Below are positions 1-7,833 of a stretch of 43,170 nt of DNA, in pieces. Made by a program: the position numbers and the translations under genes. Position 1 is the first letter of the stretch. The number at the start of each line of letters is the position of its first letter. Below the pieces are notes generated by a model. It did not search any database and had not been told where the DNA came from. It was given only the letters and a program-made list of their open reading frames with translations. Origin of the DNA: a virus; IMG/VR virus record IMGVR_UViG_3300028800_000024, positions 1-43,170 of that record, one strand, 5' to 3'.

Positions 1-28
1 CTTCTAGTGCAGGTGGCGGAGGGGGAGG
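1..28. repeat. Terminal direct repeat, left copy (circular join)
   Basis: These 28 bases are identical to positions 43143-43170. The glycine-rich reading frame that starts at 42362 stays open and in phase across the overlap, ending at 416. This shows a circular assembly, or a circularly permuted molecule, rather than a biological end. Unique length is 43,142 bp. Confidence 0.95.
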
Positions 29-416
29 CGGAGGTGCGGGGGCATTTGGAACGGGTGCGGCGGGCGGAGGGGGAGGAGGTGCGGGTGCGGCGGGAGGGAC
101 TTTATGGGTATGTGCCCCTACTGTCAGTGTTGGTACAACAGGAACTTTAGTATCTAATGGCGGGAATGGAGGCAATGGCGGGAATGGAGGCGTAGGGAGT
201 TCTTATGGAGGAGGCGGAGGAGGAGGCGGAGGAGGAGGGAATGGTGGACTAATACTTCTCCTTTGTTCTAGTTATTCCAACCTTGGTGCTGCTAATGTAA
301 ATGCAGGGACGGGGGGCACGGGAGGAGGATTAGGTACGGGTGGACGTGATAGTGGTCTTTCAGGAAGTAACGGAAGCAACGGGTCAGCAGGTTCAACCGT
401 TATCTATCCTTACTAA
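1..416 (+). CDS. Glycine-rich tail-fibre-like protein A, C-terminal part (gene crosses the circular join)
   Basis: This is the distal part of the gene that begins at 42362. Joined through the 28-base overlap it encodes about 398 residues, codons here being in the frame that starts at position 3. The fragment is a chain of Gly/Ala/Asn-rich runs interrupted by short hydrophobic beta-like stretches (LWVCAPTVSV, GLILLLCSSY) and ends STVIYPY. The stop TAA overlaps the next start in TAATG at 414-418, so the next gene is translationally coupled. Glycine-rich polypeptides with hydrophobic strands are common in phage fibres and adhesins. The role in receptor binding is inferred from composition and position in the late operon. 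Confidence 0.8.
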   Translation, partial: SSAGGGGGGGGAGAFGTGAAGGGGGGAGAAGGTLWVCAPTVSVGTTGTLVSNGGNGGNGGNGGVGSSYGGGGGGGGGGGNGGLILLLCSSYSNLGAANVNAGTGGTGGGLGTGGRDSGLSGSNGSNGSAGSTVIYPY

Positions 417-1660
417 TGGACTCCATAGAACAGAACGCACAGGATAATCAATATCAGGTATCGGCTATCCCTTCTCATACTCACAACGGGACAGATAGCT
501 TACAGATAGAAGTTTCTACGATGACAGGTTTTCCTTCTAGCGCAAATAAGGGAAGTATCGTTTATTTCAACGGGACGGGATGGGTTACTTTACCCCCTGG
601 CACGAACGGACAATCATTAGAAACTGGCAATCCTCCCTCATGGGGTGGATTTTCTGGTGATTTCGGTGATGGTTCGGATGGCGCAGTCGTTATCTCAGGT
701 GATACCACGCTTTCAAGGGATATGTTTTATTCCTCTCTAACTGTTAATTCGGGTGTTAATTTATTCCCCAACGGATATAGGATTTTCGTTTCAGGGACTT
801 TGACCGTGAATGGGACTATTTCCGTTGCGGGCGGGAATGGCGGTGCTGGTGGAACGGGAACGACTGCAAATGGTGCGGGGGTGAATGCTGCAGGCGGAAC
901 GGCGGGCACCGCAGGGACTGGGGTTGCTTCAGGGACTCTCAAACAACCGGGGAACGGAAAATCGGGAACGGTTGGAATGAATGGAGGAGCGAACGGAAAT
1001 CCTAATGGGCAAAATGGAAGCGCAGGAACGAACGAAACAAACGGTGCCTTGGGGAACAACGGAAAGAATGGAGGGAATAGCGGTAGCGGATCAATCGTAG
1101 GAGGGATAGGATTTACGGCTAATGGCAGCACGGGAGGTACAGGAGGAACAATCACACAAGTAACAAAATTATCATCTTTGCTTGTAACCTCATTTTTTGA
1201 GGATGTTTTAGGAGGGATAGGGATAAACCCCGCAGGGGGAAGTGGCGCGGGAGGAGGAGGCGGGATAGGGAAAAATTCAAACGACGCCCTTGGCGGTGGA
1301 GGCGGTGGCGGTGGTTCAGGCGCTTCGGGCGGCTTGATGTGGATTCTCGCCAATATCATAATCATAAACGCTTCGGGAATTTTGACTGCCGCAGGTGGAA
1401 ATGGTGGCAATGGTGGGATAGGTGGAGGTGCGATCAACGCCGGAGTAGGTGGGGCAAATTACGGCGCGGGCGGTGGAGGCGGTGGCGCAGGAGGAAACGG
1501 AGGCGTTATAGCTTTACTTTACGGTTCTTTGACGAATACTGGTGCTCTGACTACTTCCGCCGGAAATGCAAGCAATGGTGGCGCAGGACAATCGGGCGGC
1601 GGTTCTGGGAGTGGAGCGTCGGCTGGTACAGCTGGGACTAGCTATCTAGTACACGCCTAA
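416..1660 (+). CDS. Glycine-rich tail-fibre-like protein B (paralogue of the preceding gene)
   Basis: The 414-residue product is a close paralogue of protein A. Both start with a short acidic N-terminus, then QNQYEVSAIP-like and HNGTDSL motifs, a GFPSSA..GSI.YFNGT.W segment, and a conserved block (DFGDGSDGAV, RDMFYSSLTVNSG, LFPNG, TVNGTISVAGGNGG) at about residues 80-140. The rest is Gly/Asn/Ala-rich repeat with two hydrophobic strands. Start ATG overlaps the previous stop (TAATG). A receptor-binding or fibre role is inferred. The long antisense and +2-frame open frames over this region are shadows of the GGN repeats. The last codons (GTA CAC GCC TAA) lie inside the late-promoter box of the next gene. 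Confidence 0.8.
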   Translation: MDSIEQNAQDNQYQVSAIPSHTHNGTDSLQIEVSTMTGFPSSANKGSIVYFNGTGWVTLPPGTNGQSLETGNPPSWGGFSGDFGDGSDGAVVISGDTTLSRDMFYSSLTVNSGVNLFPNGYRIFVSGTLTVNGTISVAGGNGGAGGTGTTANGAGVNAAGGTAGTAGTGVASGTLKQPGNGKSGTVGMNGGANGNPNGQNGSAGTNETNGALGNNGKNGGNSGSGSIVGGIGFTANGSTGGTGGTITQVTKLSSLLVTSFFEDVLGGIGINPAGGSGAGGGGGIGKNSNDALGGGGGGGGSGASGGLMWILANIIIINASGILTAAGGNGGNGGIGGGAINAGVGGANYGAGGGGGGAGGNGGVIALLYGSLTNTGALTTSAGNASNGGAGQSGGGSGSGASAGTAGTSYLVHA

Positions 1661-1696
1661 AATGACACAAACCTTAGAAGGTATACGATAAAGATA
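1648..1696 (+). promoter_or_regulatory. Late-type leaderless promoter for the gene at 1697
   Basis: The box AGTACACGC (1648-1656) lies 49 nt before the start codon. It is followed by a -35-like ATGACA (1662-1667), a 16-nt spacer, TACGAT (1684-1689), then 7 nt to ATG 1697. The same arrangement occurs at 7166, 31917 and 34127. The first 20 bases are identical to 7166-7185. The predicted start of transcription coincides with the ATG. Confidence 0.6.
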
Positions 1697-2818
1697 ATGG
1701 CCAAGAGCTTTACTACGCTAACCAGTATGTTTACCACGTTGTCGCAGAACTCCTCTACTGCGAATCAGTCTTTAGCAGGGATCCTGATGAACGACGTACA
1801 TCGTTACTGCCTCTTGCGATTCTTTGATAATGAGCGCAGTTTTACTATGACAACCGTAGGGCCGCAGGTTCTAACTCTTACGGCCGCCACGCTTGCAGCG
1901 GGTTCTACTTCAGCAACTCTTACCGCCTTATGGCCATCCATTTCCTGCTCACAGCTTGTTGTATTCTCCGATTCAGAGCAGAGGACGGTTTTCTTCACAC
2001 AAGGTTCCGCCAGTATTTACTGGCAATCCCCTACTACAACCATCCAGAGTTCAGCTTCTATTTCTTGTGTGGGAGTGGGAACGTATCAACTTCCGGCTCA
2101 AATATCAAAACTTAAAACCTCAACCATCACTATCGGACAGTTGGTATATAATGCTGCTCCTGTTAATTCAATTCAGGAATGGGTCAAACTTAACGCACTC
2201 CCCTATACGGCAGCTTATCCTGCATATTTCTTCGTCTATAACGGGACTCTTTCCTTCTGGCCGATTCCTTCTACAACGGGTTACATAATAACTCTCTACG
2301 CACAGATAAACACCCCAGACCTTTACTATACCGATACCACGGGGACTATCGCTTCCGCAGGAATGGTACAGGGTTCAAACCTTATCACGACCACAGCAAC
2401 TCCTTTTAGCGCCCTCCCGCAGAACGTAGACTTGACATTCTTCAATTTTCAGATAACCGCAGCACCACCGTATGGGGACGGATTGAATTATCAGATACAG
2501 CAATTCACCGGAAACACGACCGCCAACACGATCAAACCGATTTCTTATTCCCCTAATGAATCCGGCACGGGAACATTTACCTTAGGTCAGTATCCCCTTT
2601 TAGACCCCAACTTCCACGACGTTCTGGTTTATGGAGCACTTCGTACTTATTTCTCTAGCATCGCAAAAGACACTGACAAGGCACAGTATTTCGGAGGAAT
2701 TTACAACGAAAAACTGAACCAAATGGAATACTATCTTTCAACCAAACAGGTTAATGTTGATCTAGGGTCTACACCGTTACCTCGCAATCCAAACGTATAT
2801 CCTTATCCAGTAAAATAA
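1697..2818 (+). CDS. Virion protein, possible head-tail adaptor
   Basis: The protein has 373 residues and no recognisable enzyme motif. The N-terminus has a helical segment (NQSLAGILMNDVHRYCLLRF, about 24-43), followed by beta-rich sequence. The C-terminus is helical around FHDVLVYGALRTYFSSIAKD, then a tyrosine-rich coil. A helical start, a beta middle and a late 'D-x-L-V-x-x-A-L-x-x-x-Y' helix recall adaptor or connector proteins of short-tailed phages, and the gene sits between fibre genes and the internal virion proteins. The assignment is by pattern only. It could instead be another tail structural protein. A late-type leaderless promoter lies directly upstream. Confidence 0.5.
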   Translation: MAKSFTTLTSMFTTLSQNSSTANQSLAGILMNDVHRYCLLRFFDNERSFTMTTVGPQVLTLTAATLAAGSTSATLTALWPSISCSQLVVFSDSEQRTVFFTQGSASIYWQSPTTTIQSSASISCVGVGTYQLPAQISKLKTSTITIGQLVYNAAPVNSIQEWVKLNALPYTAAYPAYFFVYNGTLSFWPIPSTTGYIITLYAQINTPDLYYTDTTGTIASAGMVQGSNLITTTATPFSALPQNVDLTFFNFQITAAPPYGDGLNYQIQQFTGNTTANTIKPISYSPNESGTGTFTLGQYPLLDPNFHDVLVYGALRTYFSSIAKDTDKAQYFGGIYNEKLNQMEYYLSTKQVNVDLGSTPLPRNPNVYPYPVK

Positions 2819-2819
2819 A

Positions 2820-4346
2820 ATGGCCAACACTATCAATAACACACTACCAGGACTGGTTTCAACGAACCCGTTTACGAGTGGGACGAGCGGTGCCAATTTA
2901 GGCATAGGAGGAACTACCACGCCGACGTTGGCTCCTTCTTCTACCACCCTATCTCCTAGTAACAATGGCCTTAGTCAAACAGGTACTTATCAAAACACTC
3001 CCATTTCCTCGTATATACCCTCTGGTAATATAGTTGCCAATAGGAGCACGGGGCCTGGAACTTCTAATATCTCCGCACCTGTTCCTACGTCTGCTCCGCA
3101 AACTGGTGGTTCAACGGGAGGGGCAGGAACGGGAGGTACGAATACATACGGTTTAACTTCGTCCTCGCCGAATTGGTATCAGCTTCAACCTGGAGAAACT
3201 ACGGCGAATTACTACGCTCGCACACAAGGACAAACCCAAACAGCGGCACTAGCGCAGACACAACCCACAGGAGGTTCAACGGGTTCAGGTACAGGCGGCG
3301 GAGCGGCTCCTGCGGGCATGATGTACAACGGACAGGGACAGTTAGTGCCGTTGGATAACTCTCAAACGGTGAACGGTGCGGGACAGAACACTTCAATCGC
3401 TTCCAACGTAGCCACGGGTGGTGGCACGCAAACGAACTTCCCTAGCATCGTAGGGGGATTGGCTTCAACATCGGCTTCACCTTCTGCGGCGTTTACCACG
3501 GCGCAAGGGCAGCAAGCGGCGGCACAGCAGGGTTTGCTTCAGACGCAGTTGAGCGAAGCATCGGCATTAGGCGATAACGCTTCTACGCCGATACCGATTG
3601 AGTTTCAACAAGGACGAGGCGCGATCATCCAAGCGGAAGGTTCACAACAGGCACAGGCATACGCAACACAGGAACAGAACGCTATCCAAGCCGAACAAGC
3701 CGCCACGGGGCAACAGGGAACCCAGCAGTCAGGTCTAGCAGCGGCGGGAGGTTTGGCACAGCCACAGCAAGTGAATCCAACTAACGTACCGTATAACCCT
3801 CTAAACGGACAATACGGTACACCAGCGATAACCAACTTCTCTAGTAATGGAAGTGTAGCTAGTGGCGCACAGGCATTAGGCGCATTTAATGGACAGCAAG
3901 CAGTAGGACAGAACATAACACAACTCAATTCTCAACTTGGTGGAGCGCAAGTGGCAGGACAGAATCTTCAGAGCTTGATAACCCAAAACAATATCAACCC
4001 ATCAGCATTGACGTTCGCTAACGGCGCATTGCAGTTGGGAGCGCAATATACTAGCAATCCCGCTTACGCTAAGTTTCAGGGTGCAGTAAATGATTTTATC
4101 AGTGCTATTGCGCCAGTTCTCGGCGCGGGAGGAAATGTAACCGACATGAAAACACAGATGTCCTCGCAGATTGTTAGTTCGCTTCAAAGTGGTTCAACGA
4201 TGAACGATGTTATCTCCTATTTCTTGCAACAAGCACAACAGAAGATTCAGGGTATGAGCACGGGAGGCGGTGCGGGAGTGGGAAGTACGCAAAACAATGG
4301 AACCTCAAACACCTCAAACCAATACAGCTGGAACTACACCAGCTAA
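2820..4346 (+). CDS. Low-complexity virion (possibly internal) protein rich in Q, A, G, S and T
   Basis: The 508-residue product begins 1 nt after the previous stop. Residues 1-200 are Gly/Ser/Thr/Pro-rich and disordered in appearance. Residues about 215-330 are Gln/Ala-rich and probably helical (AQGQQAAAQQGLLQTQLSEA). The C-terminal part includes a hydrophobic helix-like stretch (FISAIAPVLGAGG). It overlaps the transglycosylase gene by 50 nt. In podoviruses, Gln/Ala-rich proteins next to a transglycosylase-bearing protein are often ejected internal proteins. That role is inferred from the neighbour and composition, not from homology. Confidence 0.55.
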   Translation: MANTINNTLPGLVSTNPFTSGTSGANLGIGGTTTPTLAPSSTTLSPSNNGLSQTGTYQNTPISSYIPSGNIVANRSTGPGTSNISAPVPTSAPQTGGSTGGAGTGGTNTYGLTSSSPNWYQLQPGETTANYYARTQGQTQTAALAQTQPTGGSTGSGTGGGAAPAGMMYNGQGQLVPLDNSQTVNGAGQNTSIASNVATGGGTQTNFPSIVGGLASTSASPSAAFTTAQGQQAAAQQGLLQTQLSEASALGDNASTPIPIEFQQGRGAIIQAEGSQQAQAYATQEQNAIQAEQAATGQQGTQQSGLAAAGGLAQPQQVNPTNVPYNPLNGQYGTPAITNFSSNGSVASGAQALGAFNGQQAVGQNITQLNSQLGGAQVAGQNLQSLITQNNINPSALTFANGALQLGAQYTSNPAYAKFQGAVNDFISAIAPVLGAGGNVTDMKTQMSSQIVSSLQSGSTMNDVISYFLQQAQQKIQGMSTGGGAGVGSTQNNGTSNTSNQYSWNYTS

Positions 4347-6384
4347 CGGGTTAGACCCGCAAGCACTGGCGCTTACGAAAGCCATCGGTCAAACCGAAGG
4401 GGGTAATTTTACTGCTAAAGGAAAATCAGGAGAATATGGAGCGTACCAATATCTTCCTTCTACATGGGCGGCTGAATCCCAAGCCGCAGGCGTGAACGTA
4501 CCCCTTGATCAATCAACACCGGCACAGCAGAACGAAGTTGCTTACAAGTATGTAGAATCTCTAAAACAGCAAGGATATAATCCAGGCCAGATCGCTTCAA
4601 TTTGGAACGCGGGGTCAGGAGAACCCAACGCTTATACGGGCGAGTTTTCCAATGGTCAACCTTCAAAGGGAGTAAATCCCGAAGGAGTGCCCTATAACGT
4701 GCAAGGATATGCAGATACTGTCATGGCGAATTATGGGAAATTAAATCAGACAAGTTCGCAACCATCCTCAACTGGTGGTGGTAATCCTTTAGTAAGTTCA
4801 GCAGAAGCCGCAGGTTCAGCACCATCGGGCGGTTCTTCTGCTTCTTCAGGGCAACCCGCATGGCTTACGGCATTGGAAGGACTTGGGATCGCAGGGGTAG
4901 GTTGGCTCGGAGCTAATGCCGCGAAACCGATTGAGGATGCCGCTACGGGAGCCGTAGCAGGGGGTGTCGCGGGTAGTATACTTCCAGGTGCGGGAACGAT
5001 AGCAGGAGCCGTTACAGGGGGAGCAGGAGGTCTTGCTGAAGGCATCATCCAAGACATCACAGGGGCAGGAGGTAGTTCAACCCCTCCGGCATCAGGCGCA
5101 ACCGATACTTCAGGTTCAAGTTCCCAACCCGCCGCAACGCCTACTCCCGATACTTCGGTAGGTGAATCCGCACTCGCTTCATCCTTAGTTCAAAAGGCAA
5201 TCAATACGACGATGCAAGGCACGCAATCTAACCGCGTGTACGCCCAGAGCCAGCCAGGACAAGATGCTATTTCTACCGCCGCGCAATACAACCTCATCCA
5301 TCCCGATGAGCAAGGTAATTTACAGTTTGATGAGGAGAAGTTGAAATCCCTTGAAGCTGATATTGAACGGGGAAAAGATAGCGTTATAGGTTCACAGGGA
5401 GATAGCATGAACTCTACGAGTGCGGTAACGGGTCATGCGGGCAGTTTCATAGGCAAGGATAAGATGAACACCGCCGCCGATAGGCAGAAAGCAGAGAAGA
5501 TTGTGCAGGATGAGATAGGCGCTGATTCAGGTGGTAAGGAACAGATGAGTCTGCAATCCATGCGTGATGCCCAGAAAACGCACTACAAGGCCGCCCAAGC
5601 GAGTTATACGAACCCCAAGCCCAACGCAGAGATGTTGGCGCACAAGGCGTTAGGACACGCTTACGGGCAAGCCATACGGGAGAAGATTAGCGATGAGGAT
5701 AAGCCATTGTTTGATAAGCTCTCAAAAACCTCCCGCGATCTGACGAACGCCAAGCAGTTGAAGAAGCGTATCGTTGGCAAGAAAGCTCCCCAGAACAAAG
5801 GATTATGGGAATCTTTTTTGCGCCAAGGGGCTAGGGCGGCAGAGATATACATTGGTGATAAGCTCGGTGGCCCGATAGGAGCTATCATCGGAGGCTTGGC
5901 CGGAGAACATTTGAATAATAAGATAACCAAGAAGTTTGGGAAAAATATCTTTGAAACGAAAGGTATGAAAGCGGCATTGGATATGCTTGCAGACACGAAG
6001 CCGAAAGAGTATCAGGAACTTATTACGAAGTTGAAACAGCGCGGTATTGAGATTGCAAAGAACAAAAAGCCTACAGGAAAGGAAGGATTAGTTAAGGATA
6101 TAAATAAAGATATGTTAGCACTTCCGGCGGGAACGATACGCTTGCCCGCACGCAACAGCGATGATAGCAGAGGTATCGTTACGCGATCAAAAGAATCGCC
6201 AAAAGATTTTGCCACGGCTGAAGCTATGCAACATGGCAAACCTCAGTTTGGAGGCATCTATCAAAAAACGGAAGCTCTTAAACTAGCAAAGCAAGCAGCT
6301 TACGGAATAGGGCGCAGAAAGGGTAGACCAAAACGTCCCGCGCAGGTTCCTGAAAAATATCGTAGGCAACAGGTAGAGTATTAG
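4297..6384 (+). CDS. Internal virion protein with N-terminal lytic transglycosylase domain
   Basis: Residues about 20-125 of this 695-residue protein form a lysozyme-like/transglycosylase domain: AIGQTEGGNF with the probable catalytic Glu at residue 34, then GEYGAYQYLPSTW and ASIWNAGSGEPNAYTG. The middle has glycine-rich hydrophobic stretches (GVAGSILPGAGTIAGAVTGG; later GGPIGAIIGGLAGEHL) that could insert in a membrane. The C-terminal third is Lys-rich. This is the pattern of phage ejection proteins that open a passage through the cell wall during DNA entry. ATG 4297 is preferred over GTG 4270, which would lengthen the overlap with the upstream gene. The stop overlaps tail-to-tail with the minus-strand gene ending at 6381. 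Confidence 0.75.
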   Translation: MEPQTPQTNTAGTTPANGLDPQALALTKAIGQTEGGNFTAKGKSGEYGAYQYLPSTWAAESQAAGVNVPLDQSTPAQQNEVAYKYVESLKQQGYNPGQIASIWNAGSGEPNAYTGEFSNGQPSKGVNPEGVPYNVQGYADTVMANYGKLNQTSSQPSSTGGGNPLVSSAEAAGSAPSGGSSASSGQPAWLTALEGLGIAGVGWLGANAAKPIEDAATGAVAGGVAGSILPGAGTIAGAVTGGAGGLAEGIIQDITGAGGSSTPPASGATDTSGSSSQPAATPTPDTSVGESALASSLVQKAINTTMQGTQSNRVYAQSQPGQDAISTAAQYNLIHPDEQGNLQFDEEKLKSLEADIERGKDSVIGSQGDSMNSTSAVTGHAGSFIGKDKMNTAADRQKAEKIVQDEIGADSGGKEQMSLQSMRDAQKTHYKAAQASYTNPKPNAEMLAHKALGHAYGQAIREKISDEDKPLFDKLSKTSRDLTNAKQLKKRIVGKKAPQNKGLWESFLRQGARAAEIYIGDKLGGPIGAIIGGLAGEHLNNKITKKFGKNIFETKGMKAALDMLADTKPKEYQELITKLKQRGIEIAKNKKPTGKEGLVKDINKDMLALPAGTIRLPARNSDDSRGIVTRSKESPKDFATAEAMQHGKPQFGGIYQKTEALKLAKQAAYGIGRRKGRPKRPAQVPEKYRRQQVEY

Positions 6385-6506
6385 CCAGTTTTAATCGTGT
6401 ATAGTATATATCCGACAATCATAATGATTGAAGCGGGTATACCGTATCCTAAAACGATAGCCACTAGCATAACGAGAACTCCCGCTATCCCAGCTAGGAT
6501 TTTCAC
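6381..6506 (-). CDS. Small membrane protein (41 aa)
   Basis: The reading frame starts at GTG, overlapping the TGA of the upstream minus-strand gene (GTGA, 6503-6506). It encodes about 41 residues with two hydrophobic segments (ILAGIAGVLVMLVAIVLGYG and ASIIMIVGYILY) and a short basic tail. It is convergent with the 695-residue plus-strand gene and overlaps its stop by 3 nt. No function can be assigned. A membrane partner of the 199-residue neighbour is possible. The GTG start and small size make the call moderate. Confidence 0.5.
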   Translation of the reverse strand: MKILAGIAGVLVMLVAIVLGYGIPASIIMIVGYILYTIKTG

Positions 6507-7102
6507 AGTGCGAACTCGTAAGTGCAGGTAGCTTGGTCAAGTATAAGCTCAAACAACTGGTCTTGTTGCATGGTAAAGTTCCACGTTGCCCCTGACCCGA
6601 ATATCAAAGTTTGTCCGCTGGATGCGTTTACTGGATTCCCGCTAGGAATAAAAGTAGGGACTATCGTGCCGGGAGGATTACCTCCCATTTGCTCTTGCGT
6701 ATAGAATTGCCCATGAACTGAATCGGGCATATTTGTTGAAGTCCATGTAAAACTTCCCATGCGAGGATCGTAGGTTGCTCCGGCGGCACGAACCGTGAAA
6801 GAGCAGGTTTCTGGGATAGGTTGCATACTTCCTAATACTGGATTATTTTGCGGAGTAACAGGAGGATTTACCACCGGGTTCGTTACGTTTATTACTATCG
6901 GTTGTGCGTTGTCAGTAGACGTGGGAACTGTATAAGAAACGGTGGAAGTAGCCACCTGTAATGGGGTTTGCTCCTGTGCTAGTGCCGCTGTCGCTTCGCT
7001 TATTGCCTGCGACGCCAATGCCTGAACTTGTGGATTTTGTGCTGTCAAAGGGTTGCTTAACAAGGCCAGCACCAACTGCAACAGGGTTAATATATTGTTC
7101 AT
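6503..7102 (-). CDS. Accessory protein of unknown function on the minus strand
   Basis: The product has 199 residues. The N-terminus has a hydrophobic helix (LTLLQLVLALLSNPL, residues 5-19), then an Ala/Gln-rich helix and a Thr/Val/Pro-rich stretch to about residue 95. The C-terminal half is beta-like with two cysteines (ETCSFTVRAAG; DQATCTYEFAL) and an FGSGATWNFTM motif. It carries its own promoter, whose -10 box lies 6 nt before the ATG, and is transcribed against every other gene. This independence is typical of accessory (moron) genes. Secretion or surface display is possible but unproven. No family was recognised. Confidence 0.7.
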   Translation of the reverse strand: MNNILTLLQLVLALLSNPLTAQNPQVQALASQAISEATAALAQEQTPLQVATSTVSYTVPTSTDNAQPIVINVTNPVVNPPVTPQNNPVLGSMQPIPETCSFTVRAAGATYDPRMGSFTWTSTNMPDSVHGQFYTQEQMGGNPPGTIVPTFIPSGNPVNASSGQTLIFGSGATWNFTMQQDQLFELILDQATCTYEFAL

Positions 7103-7108
7103 AATTCT

Positions 7109-7136
7109 ATGATACTCCGTTCGTGGGGGATTGCAA
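7109..7136 (-). promoter_or_regulatory. Sigma70-like leaderless promoter with operator-like spacer
   Basis: On the minus strand TTGCAA (7131-7136), a 16-nt spacer and TATCAT (7109-7114) precede ATG 7102 by 6 nt. The spacer contains the 13-mer TCCCCCACGAACG, the reverse complement of 21075-21087 in another promoter. It also matches most of the spacer of the promoter at 23067. Confidence 0.6.
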
Positions 7137-7165
7137 GCCTTACCTGTGCATAAGTGGCAAAGGCC

Positions 7166-7213
7166 AGTACACGCCTAAAATGACAAGATTTAACAGTGTT
7201 TTATTATAAGGTT
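7166..7213 (+). promoter_or_regulatory. Late-type leaderless promoter for the gene at 7214
   Basis: AGTACACGC (7166-7174) lies 48 nt before the ATG. ATGACA (7180-7185), a 16-nt spacer and TATTAT (7202-7207) follow, with 6 nt to ATG 7214. The 20 bases 7166-7185 are identical to 1648-1667. Here the copy is in noncoding DNA just past the minus-strand genes. Confidence 0.65.
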
Positions 7214-7486
7214 ATGGCAACCGCGCGAAAAGACGCCAATTTTGTAACGACGCTTACGGCGGTTTTGAACACTGATGGGCAGACGATTGAATTGATTTTA
7301 TCAAACCCTTTGACACACGCTTTGAGGGTTAATGATGGGACTACTGGAATAGATAACGGCCCTAAGAACGCACTGAAAGACCTTAATAATACTTCAACGC
7401 TCCTTGCCACGTCGGCGGTGGACGGACTGACTCCTGTAGTTTGTTACTCCGATTCCAATGGTGCTCTTTTAATTCAATCAACCTAA
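7214..7486 (+). CDS. Small virion/fibre-associated protein
   Basis: The 90-residue product starts MATARKDANFVTTL. ATG 7214 is chosen over GTG 7196, which lies within the promoter. The C-terminal part, STLLATSAVDGLTPVVCYSD, is repeated in the next gene (TTLLATSSVDGKSPVNVYAD). This 'LLATSxVDGxxPVxxY' module is often found near the N-terminus of phage tail fibres in environmental phages. The gene overlaps the next start by TAATG. It probably forms an adaptor or fibre base, which is inferred from position. Confidence 0.65.
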   Translation: MATARKDANFVTTLTAVLNTDGQTIELILSNPLTHALRVNDGTTGIDNGPKNALKDLNNTSTLLATSAVDGLTPVVCYSDSNGALLIQST

Positions 7487-7833
7487 TGGCCGAAAACGCT
7501 AATCGGGATAAAAACTTTGCAACTACGCTCCTTGCCACATCATCAGTGGATGGTAAGTCCCCCGTGAATGTTTACGCCGATCCCAACACTCACCGTATTC
7601 TTGTTGATTTATCGGGTGGGATAGCAAGCCTTTTACAAAAAGATACGTTCACTTCAACTAATAACCAGACTACGTTTACGCCTACCCAAACGGTTGCATT
7701 TGATATGTACTTTTCTGTTAATGGTTCTATCCAAAGTCCTGCAACGGATTATTCAATAATTGGAGGTTCTTACGTCCTTAATTCAGGTATCCCTTCTGGT
7801 TGTGCAATAATCCTTTGCTACGCAACGGCATGA
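7486..7833 (+). CDS. Small virion/fibre-associated protein, related to the preceding gene
   Basis: The 115-residue product begins MAENANRDKNFATTLLATSS, paralogous to the module in the 90-residue neighbour (RKDANFVTT and the VDG motif). The C-terminal half (FTPTQTVAFDMYFSVNGSI, PATDYSIIGGSYVLNSGIP) looks like a beta-strand repeat typical of fibre tips. The ATG overlaps the previous stop and the TGA stop overlaps the next start (ATGA). Function is inferred as a tail or fibre accessory. Confidence 0.65.
   Translation: MAENANRDKNFATTLLATSSVDGKSPVNVYADPNTHRILVDLSGGIASLLQKDTFTSTNNQTTFTPTQTVAFDMYFSVNGSIQSPATDYSIIGGSYVLNSGIPSGCAIILCYATA

Noticed and set aside
727-1437. Long minus-strand Pro-rich open frame opposite the glycine-rich gene
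   Set aside because: It is the antisense of GGN repeats (CCN codons give Pro). It has no promoter or start signal and no coupling. A similar shadow lies at 13352-13705.
1662-1691. 9-residue mini-ORFs (ATGACA...TAA) before genes 1697, 7214 and 34175
   Set aside because: They first looked like conserved leader peptides, all ten codons long. The fourth promoter copy (31917) lacks the ATG while keeping the spacing. ATGACA is better read as a -35 box and the TAA as part of the AT-rich -10 region.
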